From contig JAHCKJ010000039.1 of assembly GCA_026125835.1 (NCBI GenBank), forward strand, positions 1 through 12,013: a stretch of 12,013 nt of DNA. The letters are read 5' to 3'. Source of the DNA: Sphingopyxis sp. (GTDB taxonomy: Bacteria > Pseudomonadota > Alphaproteobacteria > Sphingomonadales > Sphingomonadaceae). Each line of letters starts with the position of its first letter. Positions within the stretch are counted from its first letter, which is position 1. Position numbers and translations under genes: made by a program. A model generated the notes under the pieces. It did no database searches, was not told the origin of the DNA, and was given only the letters and a program-made list of their open reading frames with translations. Below, piece by piece: positions 1 to 6,628 of the stretch.

Positions 1-160
1 ATCCGGTCCATTCCGGTGCATGATCGCCGCACCAGGCGGCCAACCTCGCCGCGCGCCGCCTATAAGACAAATGAACGGCGCACCGCTCCTGAGTTGGTCC
101 CCATGGGCGCTGCCGTTCACCCGCGCGCGGTCAACCCCACCTGATCGCGCGCGACCGACA

Positions 161-195
161 GGGTCGGCAGGGAATGTTCCTTTCCCTGCCGACCC
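161..195. terminator. Strong hairpin downstream of the acyltransferase gene
   Basis: A perfect 14-bp inverted repeat (arms 161-174 and 182-195) encloses a 7-nt loop. It lies 21 nt beyond the stop codon of the minus-strand acyltransferase gene, so it probably ends or protects that transcript. The minus-strand side has no U-run after the stem. The plus-strand side is followed by a modest T-rich stretch (196-206), but no plus-strand gene ends here. A smaller competing stem (155-159 with 163-167) shares bases with the left arm. The rest of positions 1-215 holds no gene, promoter or repeat that I can support. Confidence 0.5.
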
Positions 196-215
196 TCTTC
201 GTTTCCAATGGATCG

Positions 216-1265
216 TCAGCCGGTGACGAGCGCGCGCTGTTCGGTGCGGCCCATCGAGAGCAGGATCGGGTCTGCCGCCTGCCGCGCCATGAAATCGCCC
301 TTGCCACGGATCCCCTGCCAGGTGATGCCGATCAGCGATTGCGCGATCGCGCCGCCCAGCGTGTCGCCGGGACCGGGCAGGATGATGACGTCGGGGGCAA
401 ATTCCTTGACCGCGACCTGCACCGACAGCGCGAAATCATAGGGCGCGAGGATCTGGTGGCCGAAGGTATAATCCCGCACCGCCGCCGGATCGCTCGAAAA
501 GCGGTGCCAGACATGGCCGCGACCGTCGACCAGCGGGATCGAAGGGGCGCTAAACAGCACGGGCGGCAGTTCGGCCCTGGCCTTGTCCGCGCTGCCGAAC
601 ATCAGCGGGGTGTGGAACGGGCCATGGCCGGCGAGGCGGAGCGGATCGCGCCCCGGGGTCGGCGGCGCTTCGGCGAGGAGCGCGGCGAGGCCCGCTTCGT
701 CGCCCGCAAAGACGAGCATCCCGGCAAGGTCGATCGACAGCGCGAGGGCGTGGGCCGGCCGCGCCGCGATGGCATCGACCAGCGCGAACAGCGCATCGCG
801 CAAGCCCGGCACCGGGCGCCAATCCTCATCGACGACCTGCAGCAAAATCTGTCCGCCGGGACCGTGGGTCTGGCTGTTGAGGCCCATCGCATTGCTGATC
901 CGGAAACCATCCGCGATCGACACCGCACCGCCGAGCGCCAATGCGCTGTACCAGCCCATCGAGTTGCCTGCGACCGCGACGACGTCGTATTTTCCGCGGT
1001 CGATGCTGAGCCAATCGAGCGCGGTCGCAGTGTAGATGAGCGGCGCCGCGACGTCGCCGCGCATGTGCGTCGCGACGCTGAAGCGGTCGGCGCCGTCGAG
1101 TTCGGTGACGGTCGGCTGGCCGCGGTCGCGGCGCTGCGCGTCGAAATTCGCGATCAGCTCGGCAAAGCGGGTGCCGTGGAGCCGCGCGATGCTGCCGAGT
1201 TCGCCCTTGCCATAGGTGCCGCGACCGGGGGCGACGACGAGTGCGGTTTTGCGCGCGCTGCTCAT
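216..1265 (-). CDS. Acyltransferase of the FabD / ACP S-malonyltransferase family, probably not malonyl-specific
   Basis: This 349-residue protein has the FabD/PKS-AT fold, which moves acyl groups between CoA and carrier-protein thiols through a Ser-bound intermediate in the cytoplasm. The nucleophile elbow is GNSMG (100-104, Ser102) instead of the usual GHSxG. The catalytic His is in GPFHTPLM (His218). An LPGPG turn (297-301) matches the C-terminal family motif. Aligning the elbow helix with E. coli FabD without gaps puts Met127 at the Arg that holds the malonyl carboxylate, so a monocarboxylic acyl substrate is more likely (inference). The ATG start follows GAGGGGA (complement of 1271-1277) at a 5-nt spacing. 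The gene lies 109 nt downstream of the fused E1 gene on the same strand and is probably cotranscribed. Length is somewhat above the roughly 310 residues of FabD. Family assignment is firm; the substrate is unknown. Confidence 0.85.
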   Translation of the reverse strand: MSSARKTALVVAPGRGTYGKGELGSIARLHGTRFAELIANFDAQRRDRGQPTVTELDGADRFSVATHMRGDVAAPLIYTATALDWLSIDRGKYDVVAVAGNSMGWYSALALGGAVSIADGFRISNAMGLNSQTHGPGGQILLQVVDEDWRPVPGLRDALFALVDAIAARPAHALALSIDLAGMLVFAGDEAGLAALLAEAPPTPGRDPLRLAGHGPFHTPLMFGSADKARAELPPVLFSAPSIPLVDGRGHVWHRFSSDPAAVRDYTFGHQILAPYDFALSVQVAVKEFAPDVIILPGPGDTLGGAIAQSLIGITWQGIRGKGDFMARQAADPILLSMGRTEQRALVTG

Positions 1266-1279
1266 CTCCGTCCCCTCAT

Positions 1280-1366
1280 CCGTTCGTGCAGAGCTTGTCG
1301 AAGCACTGTTTTTCCTTCTGCGTCGTCAAAATAAGAACGGCCCTTCGACAAGCTCAGGGCAAACGG
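1280..1366. repeat. REP-like imperfect inverted repeat between two cotranscribed genes
   Basis: Two 27-nt arms (1280-1306 and 1340-1366) are imperfect reverse complements. Each carries the core GAGCTTGTCGAAG / CTTCGACAAGCTC and ends in CCGTT / AACGG, and the arms are separated by 33 nt. This matches, from memory, the intergenic REP-like palindromes that are abundant in sphingomonad and some other proteobacterial genomes. The element fills most of the 109-nt gap between the E1 gene and the acyltransferase gene. In the mRNA it would form a stem that could affect processing or the relative expression of the two genes. No second copy occurs in the window. Confidence 0.75.
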
Positions 1367-1374
1367 TTTTGTGA

Positions 1375-3582
1375 TCAGCCCTTGGCGAGCAGCTCCTTCG
1401 CCGCCGCGACGATGCTGTCGCGGCTCGGCAGGGTCAGCGTTGCGGCCTTGCCCAAGGGGATGAAGCTGTCGTCGGCAGCGATCCGCGCGAGCTTCTTGTC
1501 CGGCGTGCGCTCGACAAAAGTCGCCATCAGCGCCTCGCTCTGCGATCCGGTGATGCGGCATTCGTCGACGATCAGGACGCGCTTGGTATCGCCGACCGCG
1601 GCCACCAACTTGTCCTCGTCAACGGGGCCGAGCCAGCGCAGGTCGATCACGCGCGCCTTGACGCCGTCGGCGGCGAGCAGCTTTTCGGCCTGCCGCGAGA
1701 GATAATAGCCGTTGCCATAGGTGACGATCGCAAGGTCGCTGCCGTCGCCGTGGACGCCGACGTCGCCGAAAGCGATCAGAGCGGCGGAGCCCGGTGCCTC
1801 ATAGACACTCGTCCACAACCCATCGCCCTCTTCGTGCAGGTCACGCGTCATATAGAGCGCGATCGGTTCGACAAAGACGACCACCCGCTGTTCCTCGCGC
1901 GCCAGCCGCACGCATTCGCGCAGCATCGCCACCGCGTCGCGCCCGTTCGACGGGACCGCGAGGATGACGCCGGGAATGTCGCGGAACACCGCAAGGCTGT
2001 TGTCGTTGTGGAAATGGCCGCCGAAGCCCTTCTGATACCCCAGCCCCGCGATGCGGATCACCATCGGGTTGGTATATTGGCCGTTCGAGAAGAAGCTCAA
2101 GGTCGCCGCCTCGCCGCGGATCTGGTCCTCGGCATTATGGACATAGGCGAGGAACTGGATCTCGGGCATCGGGACAAAGCCGTTGTGCGCCATGCCGACC
2201 GCGAGCCCGAGGATCGCCTGTTCGTCGAGCAAGGTGTTGATGACGCGCGCCGATCCGAAGCGCTGGTGCAGCTTCGCGGTGACATTATAGACCCCGCCCT
2301 TCGGCCCGACATCCTCGCCCATCACGGCGATTTCCGGGTGGGCGAGCATCAGGTCGGCGAGCGCCCAGCTCAAGAGCCGCGCCATATGCTGCGGCTTGTC
2401 CATCGCGCCCGCGTCGCTGCCGAACATCGCCTTGCGATCTTCGTCGGACGGGGTATTCACGCGAGCGAGCTCGCGCTTGGGCGGCACGATGCTCTGCATC
2501 ACATGCGCGGGCGTGGTGATCTTGGGGCGCAGGATCGCGGCCTCGGCCTGCCGCGCGAGCGTCGCGCCGATGTCTTCATATGCCTCGGCGATCTCGGCGG
2601 AGGTCATCCACCCCTGCTCCGCCATCAAAGCCGCGCCCGCGAGCAGCGGGTCGCGCGCCTCGTCGGCCTCGATCAGCGCCTTGGGCAGATAGGCGCCCTG
2701 CACGTCCGACCCGGCGTGGCCGTAGAGCCGCACCGTCGCCATATGGAGAAACACCGGCTTGCGATACCGCCGCGCATAATCGGCGGCCTCGCACGCCCCG
2801 GCGTAGGCCGATGCCAGGTCGGTGCCGTCGCACCGGATATAGTGCAGCCCGGCGCGGTGGCGGAACTGCGCCTCGATCCAGCCCGTCGGGGTGCGGGTCG
2901 AGATGCCGATGCCATTGTCCTCGCAGAGGAAGATCAGCGGCATCGGCGAGCCCTGGAACGCCGCCCAGCCCGCGGTGTTGAACGCGCCTTGCGCGGTCGA
3001 ATGGTTCGCCGACGCGTCGCCGAAGCTGGTCAGGACCACCGCGTCGTCGGGGAGTGGCAGATCTTTCATCCCCAAACGCCGCGCGATGCCGATCGAAAAG
3101 GCGGCGCCGACCGCTTTCGGCAGGTGCGAGGCGATCGTCGAGGTTTGCGGCGGGATATTGAGCGGTTTCGACCCGATCACTTTGTGCCGCCCGCCCGAGA
3201 TCGGGTCTTCGCTCGACGCCGCAAAGCTCAGCAGCATGTCCCACGTCGGGGTGCCGCCCGGCAACTGACGCGCGCGGTGGAGCTGGAAGGCGTTCGAGCG
3301 GTAATGGAGGAACGCCATGTCGGTGACGCGCAGCGCCGCGGCGACCGCGGCGTTCCCTTCATGCCCCGACGATCCGATCGTGTAGAAGCCCTCGCCGCGC
3401 GCCTGCAGGTGGCGCGACAGCCGGTCCATCTGGCGGCTGGTCATCTGCGACAGGAAAATATCGGTCGCGTCGGCGCGCGACAGTCCGATCGCGGCGGGAT
3501 CGGGGGCATCGGCGCGGCCCGGCAAGCGGCCGTTTGCCAGCGCGGCAAGGAATTTTTCATGTACCGCCTGCGCCGCGTCCAC
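1375..3582 (-). CDS. Fused alpha-beta E1 component of a thiamine-diphosphate-dependent 2-oxoacid dehydrogenase
   Basis: This 735-residue protein joins the two halves of an E1 heterotetramer, which decarboxylates a 2-oxoacid on thiamine diphosphate and passes the acyl group to a lipoyl acceptor. The alpha half (about 40-370) has the GHEGNAAV segment (73-80), the ThDP/Mg motif from GDAS (188-191) to EDNGIGIS (221-228), and the RLYGHAGSD loop (285-293). The beta half (about 395-735) has MGEDVG (421-426), LLDEQAILG (451-459), the His-containing GGHFHNDNS (521-529) and ECRITGSQSEA (674-684). The start is GTG, chosen because AGGAG (complement of 3589-3593) sits 6 nt upstream and the alpha domain then has its normal N-terminus. 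The likeliest substrates are branched-chain or related 2-oxoacids, but sequence alone cannot separate these from pyruvate or acetoin. No E2 or E3 gene is next to it. The downstream neighbour is an acyltransferase. Confidence 0.88.
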   Translation of the reverse strand: MDAAQAVHEKFLAALANGRLPGRADAPDPAAIGLSRADATDIFLSQMTSRQMDRLSRHLQARGEGFYTIGSSGHEGNAAVAAALRVTDMAFLHYRSNAFQLHRARQLPGGTPTWDMLLSFAASSEDPISGGRHKVIGSKPLNIPPQTSTIASHLPKAVGAAFSIGIARRLGMKDLPLPDDAVVLTSFGDASANHSTAQGAFNTAGWAAFQGSPMPLIFLCEDNGIGISTRTPTGWIEAQFRHRAGLHYIRCDGTDLASAYAGACEAADYARRYRKPVFLHMATVRLYGHAGSDVQGAYLPKALIEADEARDPLLAGAALMAEQGWMTSAEIAEAYEDIGATLARQAEAAILRPKITTPAHVMQSIVPPKRELARVNTPSDEDRKAMFGSDAGAMDKPQHMARLLSWALADLMLAHPEIAVMGEDVGPKGGVYNVTAKLHQRFGSARVINTLLDEQAILGLAVGMAHNGFVPMPEIQFLAYVHNAEDQIRGEAATLSFFSNGQYTNPMVIRIAGLGYQKGFGGHFHNDNSLAVFRDIPGVILAVPSNGRDAVAMLRECVRLAREEQRVVVFVEPIALYMTRDLHEEGDGLWTSVYEAPGSAALIAFGDVGVHGDGSDLAIVTYGNGYYLSRQAEKLLAADGVKARVIDLRWLGPVDEDKLVAAVGDTKRVLIVDECRITGSQSEALMATFVERTPDKKLARIAADDSFIPLGKAATLTLPSRDSIVAAAKELLAKG

Positions 3583-3586
3583 TTGT

Positions 3587-3593
3587 CTCTCCT
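3587..3593 (-). promoter_or_regulatory. Shine-Dalgarno site fixing the GTG start of the fused E1 gene
   Basis: The minus strand reads AGGAGAG here. Its AGGAG core ends 6 nt before the GTG codon at 3582-3580. This supports the GTG start. Confidence 0.75.
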
Positions 3594-3609
3594 GTTGCGC
3601 GGCCGCCCA

Positions 3610-3623
3610 GTTACCGCGGTAAC
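3610..3623. promoter_or_regulatory. Perfect 14-bp palindrome, candidate operator in the divergent control region
   Basis: GTTACCGCGGTAAC is a perfect palindrome with a central CG, 28 nt upstream of the fused E1 start. It lies just downstream of the proposed minus-strand promoter, a common position for a repressor site. The GTTA...TAAC ends and central CG resemble LacI/GntR-type operators in general form. No regulator gene is present in the window, so the cognate protein is unknown. Confidence 0.45.
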
Positions 3624-3644
3624 GATCGGACCGGTTTTCCGCGC

Positions 3645-3672
3645 GCTATAAAGGGGACAGTGTGGCGCGCAA
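3645..3672 (-). promoter_or_regulatory. Candidate sigma-70 promoter for the E1-acyltransferase transcript
   Basis: On the minus strand a -35-like TTGCGC (3672-3667) is separated by 16 nt from a -10-like TATAGC (3650-3645). Each matches consensus at four of six positions. Transcription would begin near 3638, placing the 14-bp palindrome within the first 30 transcribed bases. No equally good promoter was found for the plus-strand operon. A TATAAA at 3647-3652 reads in that direction but has no -35 partner. Confidence 0.35.
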
Positions 3673-3748
3673 GCATCTCTTGCCTTGCCGCGCTCGCTCG
3701 CGCTACCACCTTGGCGATGCACGATCGCGGCGGGACCATCTTTTCAGC

Positions 3749-4447
3749 ATGATATCCTTTTGGATCGCGCAAGCGTCGACCGCCGCCGGGTCGGAGGAGC
3801 AGGGCTGGCTGCTTGACCCCGAACTCGTCGATCCCGCCTACAGCCAGATGATCGCGGGCGGCGAGATCCAGACCGCGTTTCCGCCGCCCCCGCCGCCCCC
3901 GCCGCCGACCCCCGAATGGCTGAAATCGCTGTTCGACATGATCGGCAGCTTTTTCCAGTGGAGTGCCCCGGCCGCCAAGCCATTGTTGTGGGTCGGCGTC
4001 GCGCTGCTCGCGCTGTTCCTGCTTTATCATTTCGTCCCCGCCTTTGCGCGCTGGGTCGACAATCTGCGGTTCCGGCGCAAGGCGGGCGAGGGTGACGCGG
4101 CGGACGACATCGGGCTGGCCGAAGCGGGCGCCGCGCGCGCGCTGCTGAGCGAAGCCGATGCGCTGGCCGCCGAGGGCCGCTTTGCCGAGGCGGTACATCT
4201 GCTGCTCTATCGCAGCGTCGAGGATATTGATGGCCGCCGCCCCGGGCTGGTCAAGCCCGCGATGACCTCCCGCGACCTTGCCGAGGCGCGCGACTTGCCG
4301 GGGGTCGCGCGCGACGCTTTTAGTCGTATCGCGCGCGCGGTCGAAATCAGCCTGTTCGGCGGGCGGTCGATCGACGCGGGCGCCTGGCAACAATGCCGGA
4401 GCGCTTATGCCGAACTGACGGTGCCGAAAAATTGGGCGCGGGCATGA
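3749..4447 (+). CDS. DUF4129 domain membrane protein
   Basis: This 232-residue protein has a short N-terminal segment, a run of nine prolines (45-53), one membrane helix (about 79-96) and a soluble C-terminal DUF4129 domain (about 125-225). The domain contains the typical GRFAEAVHLLLYRSVEDI (143-160), TSRDLAEARDLP (173-184) and DAFSRIARAVEISLFGGR (189-206). DUF4129 often forms the C-terminal part of membrane-bound transglutaminase-like proteins, but no transglutaminase core is present here. The function is unknown. It is first in the operon and overlaps the next gene by ATGA. The ATG start lacks a clear Shine-Dalgarno sequence. An upstream in-frame GTG at 3662 would add 29 basic residues unlike the family and was not chosen. 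Confidence 0.82.
   Translation: MISFWIAQASTAAGSEEQGWLLDPELVDPAYSQMIAGGEIQTAFPPPPPPPPPTPEWLKSLFDMIGSFFQWSAPAAKPLLWVGVALLALFLLYHFVPAFARWVDNLRFRRKAGEGDAADDIGLAEAGAARALLSEADALAAEGRFAEAVHLLLYRSVEDIDGRRPGLVKPAMTSRDLAEARDLPGVARDAFSRIARAVEISLFGGRSIDAGAWQQCRSAYAELTVPKNWARA
3881..3907 (+). repeat. Three 9-bp tandem units encoding nine consecutive prolines
   Basis: The unit CCGCCGCCC is repeated twice, followed by a third copy with a final G. In frame it encodes Pro45-Pro53 of the DUF4129 protein, just before the membrane helix. Nine prolines in a row normally stall ribosomes unless elongation factor P assists. The tandem units could also change number by slippage in steps of three codons without breaking the frame. 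Confidence 0.9.
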
Positions 4448-5673
4448 GCGGCGGAACGGCGAGCGACGGCGGGTTCAGCCCGCGGCTGATCGCGGCGGTC
4501 GTGGTGATCGGCGTGATCGCGTTCATTTCGCTGTGGGCGTTGATCGCGCTCGGCCCGCAGCTCAGCAGCGGCAATGACGGCGGCGGCCATGCGCTGTCGA
4601 AAGCGGCGCCGGGCTATGCCGGGATCGTCGACCTGCTCGAACGCAGCGACGCGGTGGTCGACCTGCGGCGGAGCGAAGAGGCGCCGCAATATGAGGACGA
4701 ATGGCGCGAGCTGCTGGTGCTGACCCCGACCCACCAGACCAAGCCCGACGATCTGGCGCGGGTGATCAAGGGGAACCGCGGCGGGCCGGTACTGATCATA
4801 TTGCCGAAATGGCGGACGGGGCGGCATCCGCAAAAGGCGGGCTGGTCGGGCAACGGCTTTCCCAGCACCCCGTCGCCCAAATTGCTCCCGCCGACGATCG
4901 GCGCGGTCGAAAAGATCGTCAGCGAGCCGCACGCGCGCAGCGCGACCGGCTTTGTCGGCGGGCGCAACGTCGCGCTGCCGCTCGGCGGGTTGCGGGCGCA
5001 GGTCATCACCTCCGACGACTTTGAGACGATGATCGGTTTTCCGCATGGCGGCGCGCTTCTCGCCAAGCGGACGCGCAATGAAATCTACATCCTGTCCGAC
5101 CCCGATTTCGTCAACAATCTGGCCTTTGCGAACCGCGAGCGCGCCCGCGCCGCCGCGATGCTGATCGACGCGGTGGCGGAGGATGCGGAGGCCGACGGGA
5201 TCGCCTTCGACCTGACGCTGAACGGCTTTGGCAGCCAACGCTCGCTGCTGCGCTTTGCCTTTGTGCCGCCGTTTATCGGCATCACCCTGTGCCTGATCGC
5301 CGCCGGATTGCTCGCACTGTGGCAGGCGTGGATGCGGTTCGGCCCGGCGCTGAAACCGGCGCGCGCGATTGCGGTGTCGAAAGCGGCGCTGATCGCCAAC
5401 AGCGCCGATTTGATCAAACAGGCGCGGCGCGAGCTCGACGGCGCCGACGCCTATGTCCGCAGCCAGCGCAGCGCGATTGCGCGGCGGCTGCATGCGCCCG
5501 CCGGGCTGGACGACGCCGCGACCGACCGCTGGATCGACAAGCATCGGCGCGGCGGCGGCGAAACATTTTCCGCGCTCGCCCGGCGACTGCCGCTCGCGCG
5601 CAACACCCATGAATTTCTGGCAGACGCGCAGGCGCTGCACGATATCAGGAAGGATCTACTGCGTGACAGCTAA
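4444..5673 (+). CDS. DUF4350 domain membrane protein
   Basis: This 409-residue protein has membrane helices at about 13-37 and 271-294. The domain between them includes LLVLTPTH (90-97), GGPVLIILPKWR (113-124) and ILSDPDFVNNLAFANRERAR (216-235), which match DUF4350. The C-terminal 110 residues are charged and probably cytoplasmic, so the central domain would face the periplasm (inference). The biochemical role is unknown. DUF4350 proteins are usually encoded beside moxR and DUF58 genes, as here. The start at 4444 makes a 4-nt ATGA overlap with the preceding stop and gives a normal N-terminus. An in-frame ATG at 4393 would add 17 unlikely residues. The 3' end overlaps the moxR start by 11 nt. 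Confidence 0.8.
   Translation: MSGGTASDGGFSPRLIAAVVVIGVIAFISLWALIALGPQLSSGNDGGGHALSKAAPGYAGIVDLLERSDAVVDLRRSEEAPQYEDEWRELLVLTPTHQTKPDDLARVIKGNRGGPVLIILPKWRTGRHPQKAGWSGNGFPSTPSPKLLPPTIGAVEKIVSEPHARSATGFVGGRNVALPLGGLRAQVITSDDFETMIGFPHGGALLAKRTRNEIYILSDPDFVNNLAFANRERARAAAMLIDAVAEDAEADGIAFDLTLNGFGSQRSLLRFAFVPPFIGITLCLIAAGLLALWQAWMRFGPALKPARAIAVSKAALIANSADLIKQARRELDGADAYVRSQRSAIARRLHAPAGLDDAATDRWIDKHRRGGGETFSALARRLPLARNTHEFLADAQALHDIRKDLLRDS
5647..5654 (+). promoter_or_regulatory. Shine-Dalgarno site fixing the GTG start of the MoxR gene
   Basis: A doubled AGGAAGGA lies inside the end of the DUF4350 gene, 8 nt before the GTG at 5663. This identifies the GTG, rather than an ATG far upstream in the same frame (5453), as the MoxR start. 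Confidence 0.8.
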
Positions 5674-6628
5674 TCCCATCGAAAGCGTTCAGGCGCTCGG
5701 CGCCGCGATCGAAGGCGAGGTCGCCAAGGTCGTGTTCGGGCAGGGACCGCTGACCCGCATGGTGACGATCGCGCTGCTGGCGGGCGGGCATGTGTTGCTC
5801 GAAGGCCCGCCGGGAACCGCCAAGACATTGCTCGCACAGGCGTTCGCGCGCGCCACCGGCCTCGATTTCGGGCGCATCCAGTTCACCCCCGACCTGATGC
5901 CCGGCGACATTTTGGGGTCGAACCTGTTCAACTTCCAGACGTCGAGCTTTACCCTGACCAAGGGGCCGATCTTTACCGAGCTGCTGCTCGCCGACGAAAT
6001 CAACCGCACCCCGCCCAAGACGCAGGCCGCGTTGCTCGAGGCGATGCAGGAACGCCGCGTGACGATCAACGGCGAACCGCATGTGATGAGCCCGCGTTTC
6101 ACCGTGCTGGCGACGCAGAACCCGATCGAACAGCAGGGCGTCTATCCGCTGCCCGAGGCACAGCTCGACCGTTTCCTGTTCAAGCTGGTGGTCGATTATC
6201 CCGCCGGGGACGAGGAGCGGCGCATCGTCGCCGACCATGGCGGACGCTTCAAAAGCCCCGCGGTCGCCGATTTCGGGGTCAACGAGGTCGCCAATGCCCA
6301 GACGATCGCGGCGGCGATCGATACCATTGCGACCGTCCGGCTGGCCGACGAGATTGTCGATTATATCGTCCGCCTCGTCCGCGCGACGCGAGAGAGTGCC
6401 GATCTGGAATGCGGCGCATCCCCGCGCGCCGCGACGTTGCTGGCGCGCGCCGCCTGCGCCGCGGCGGCGCTCGACGGGCGCGATTATGTGATCCCCGATG
6501 ACGTCCAGCGGCTCGCCGCCGGGGTGCTGCGCCACCGCGTCATCCTGTCGGCGGCCGCCGAGATCGAAGGGCGCAGCGTCGAGCAGGTTGTCGCCGCGTT
6601 GCTCGACCGCGAGGAAGTGCCGCGGTGA
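5663..6628 (+). CDS. MoxR-family AAA+ ATPase
   Basis: This 321-residue cytoplasmic ATPase has all the core AAA+ elements: Walker A GPPGTAKT (48-55), Walker B LLLADE (107-112), sensor 1 in ATQNP (Asn153), Arg170 in EAQLDRF, and sensor 2 in GASPRA (Arg255). The spacing and the C-terminal lid are standard for MoxR. MoxR proteins are thought to act as chaperone-like machines that remodel or activate partners through VWA-type proteins, and the next gene encodes a DUF58 protein of that kind. The start is GTG, supported by a doubled AGGA 8 nt upstream. The gene overlaps DUF4350 by 11 nt and DUF58 by GTGA. No key residue is missing. The family call is very secure; the client is unknown. Confidence 0.95.
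   Translation: MTANPIESVQALGAAIEGEVAKVVFGQGPLTRMVTIALLAGGHVLLEGPPGTAKTLLAQAFARATGLDFGRIQFTPDLMPGDILGSNLFNFQTSSFTLTKGPIFTELLLADEINRTPPKTQAALLEAMQERRVTINGEPHVMSPRFTVLATQNPIEQQGVYPLPEAQLDRFLFKLVVDYPAGDEERRIVADHGGRFKSPAVADFGVNEVANAQTIAAAIDTIATVRLADEIVDYIVRLVRATRESADLECGASPRAATLLARAACAAAALDGRDYVIPDDVQRLAAGVLRHRVILSAAAEIEGRSVEQVVAALLDREEVPR

Noticed and set aside
1..21. Possible minus-strand gene starting with ATG at 21 and running off the left edge
   Set aside because: Only seven codons are visible, with no convincing Shine-Dalgarno sequence.
174..1334. A 386-codon open frame on the plus strand opposite the acyltransferase gene
   Set aside because: Antisense shadow of a conserved gene, with Arg-rich composition and no recognisable motif. 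It also begins inside the hairpin.
1750..3651. A 633-codon open frame on the plus strand opposite the fused E1 gene
   Set aside because: It is a GC-driven antisense shadow: Arg/His/Asp-rich, low-complexity translation, no domain, and it lies fully over a gene with clear catalytic motifs.
3647..3652. TATAAA as a -10 box for the plus-strand operon
   Set aside because: No acceptable -35 hexamer lies 16-19 nt upstream, and it overlaps the better-supported minus-strand -10. The operon promoter stays unidentified.
3611..4393. A 260-codon minus-strand frame opposite the DUF4129 gene
   Set aside because: Glycine/arginine-rich shadow that crosses the divergent promoter region and lacks family features. 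The opposite strand encodes a clear DUF4129 domain.
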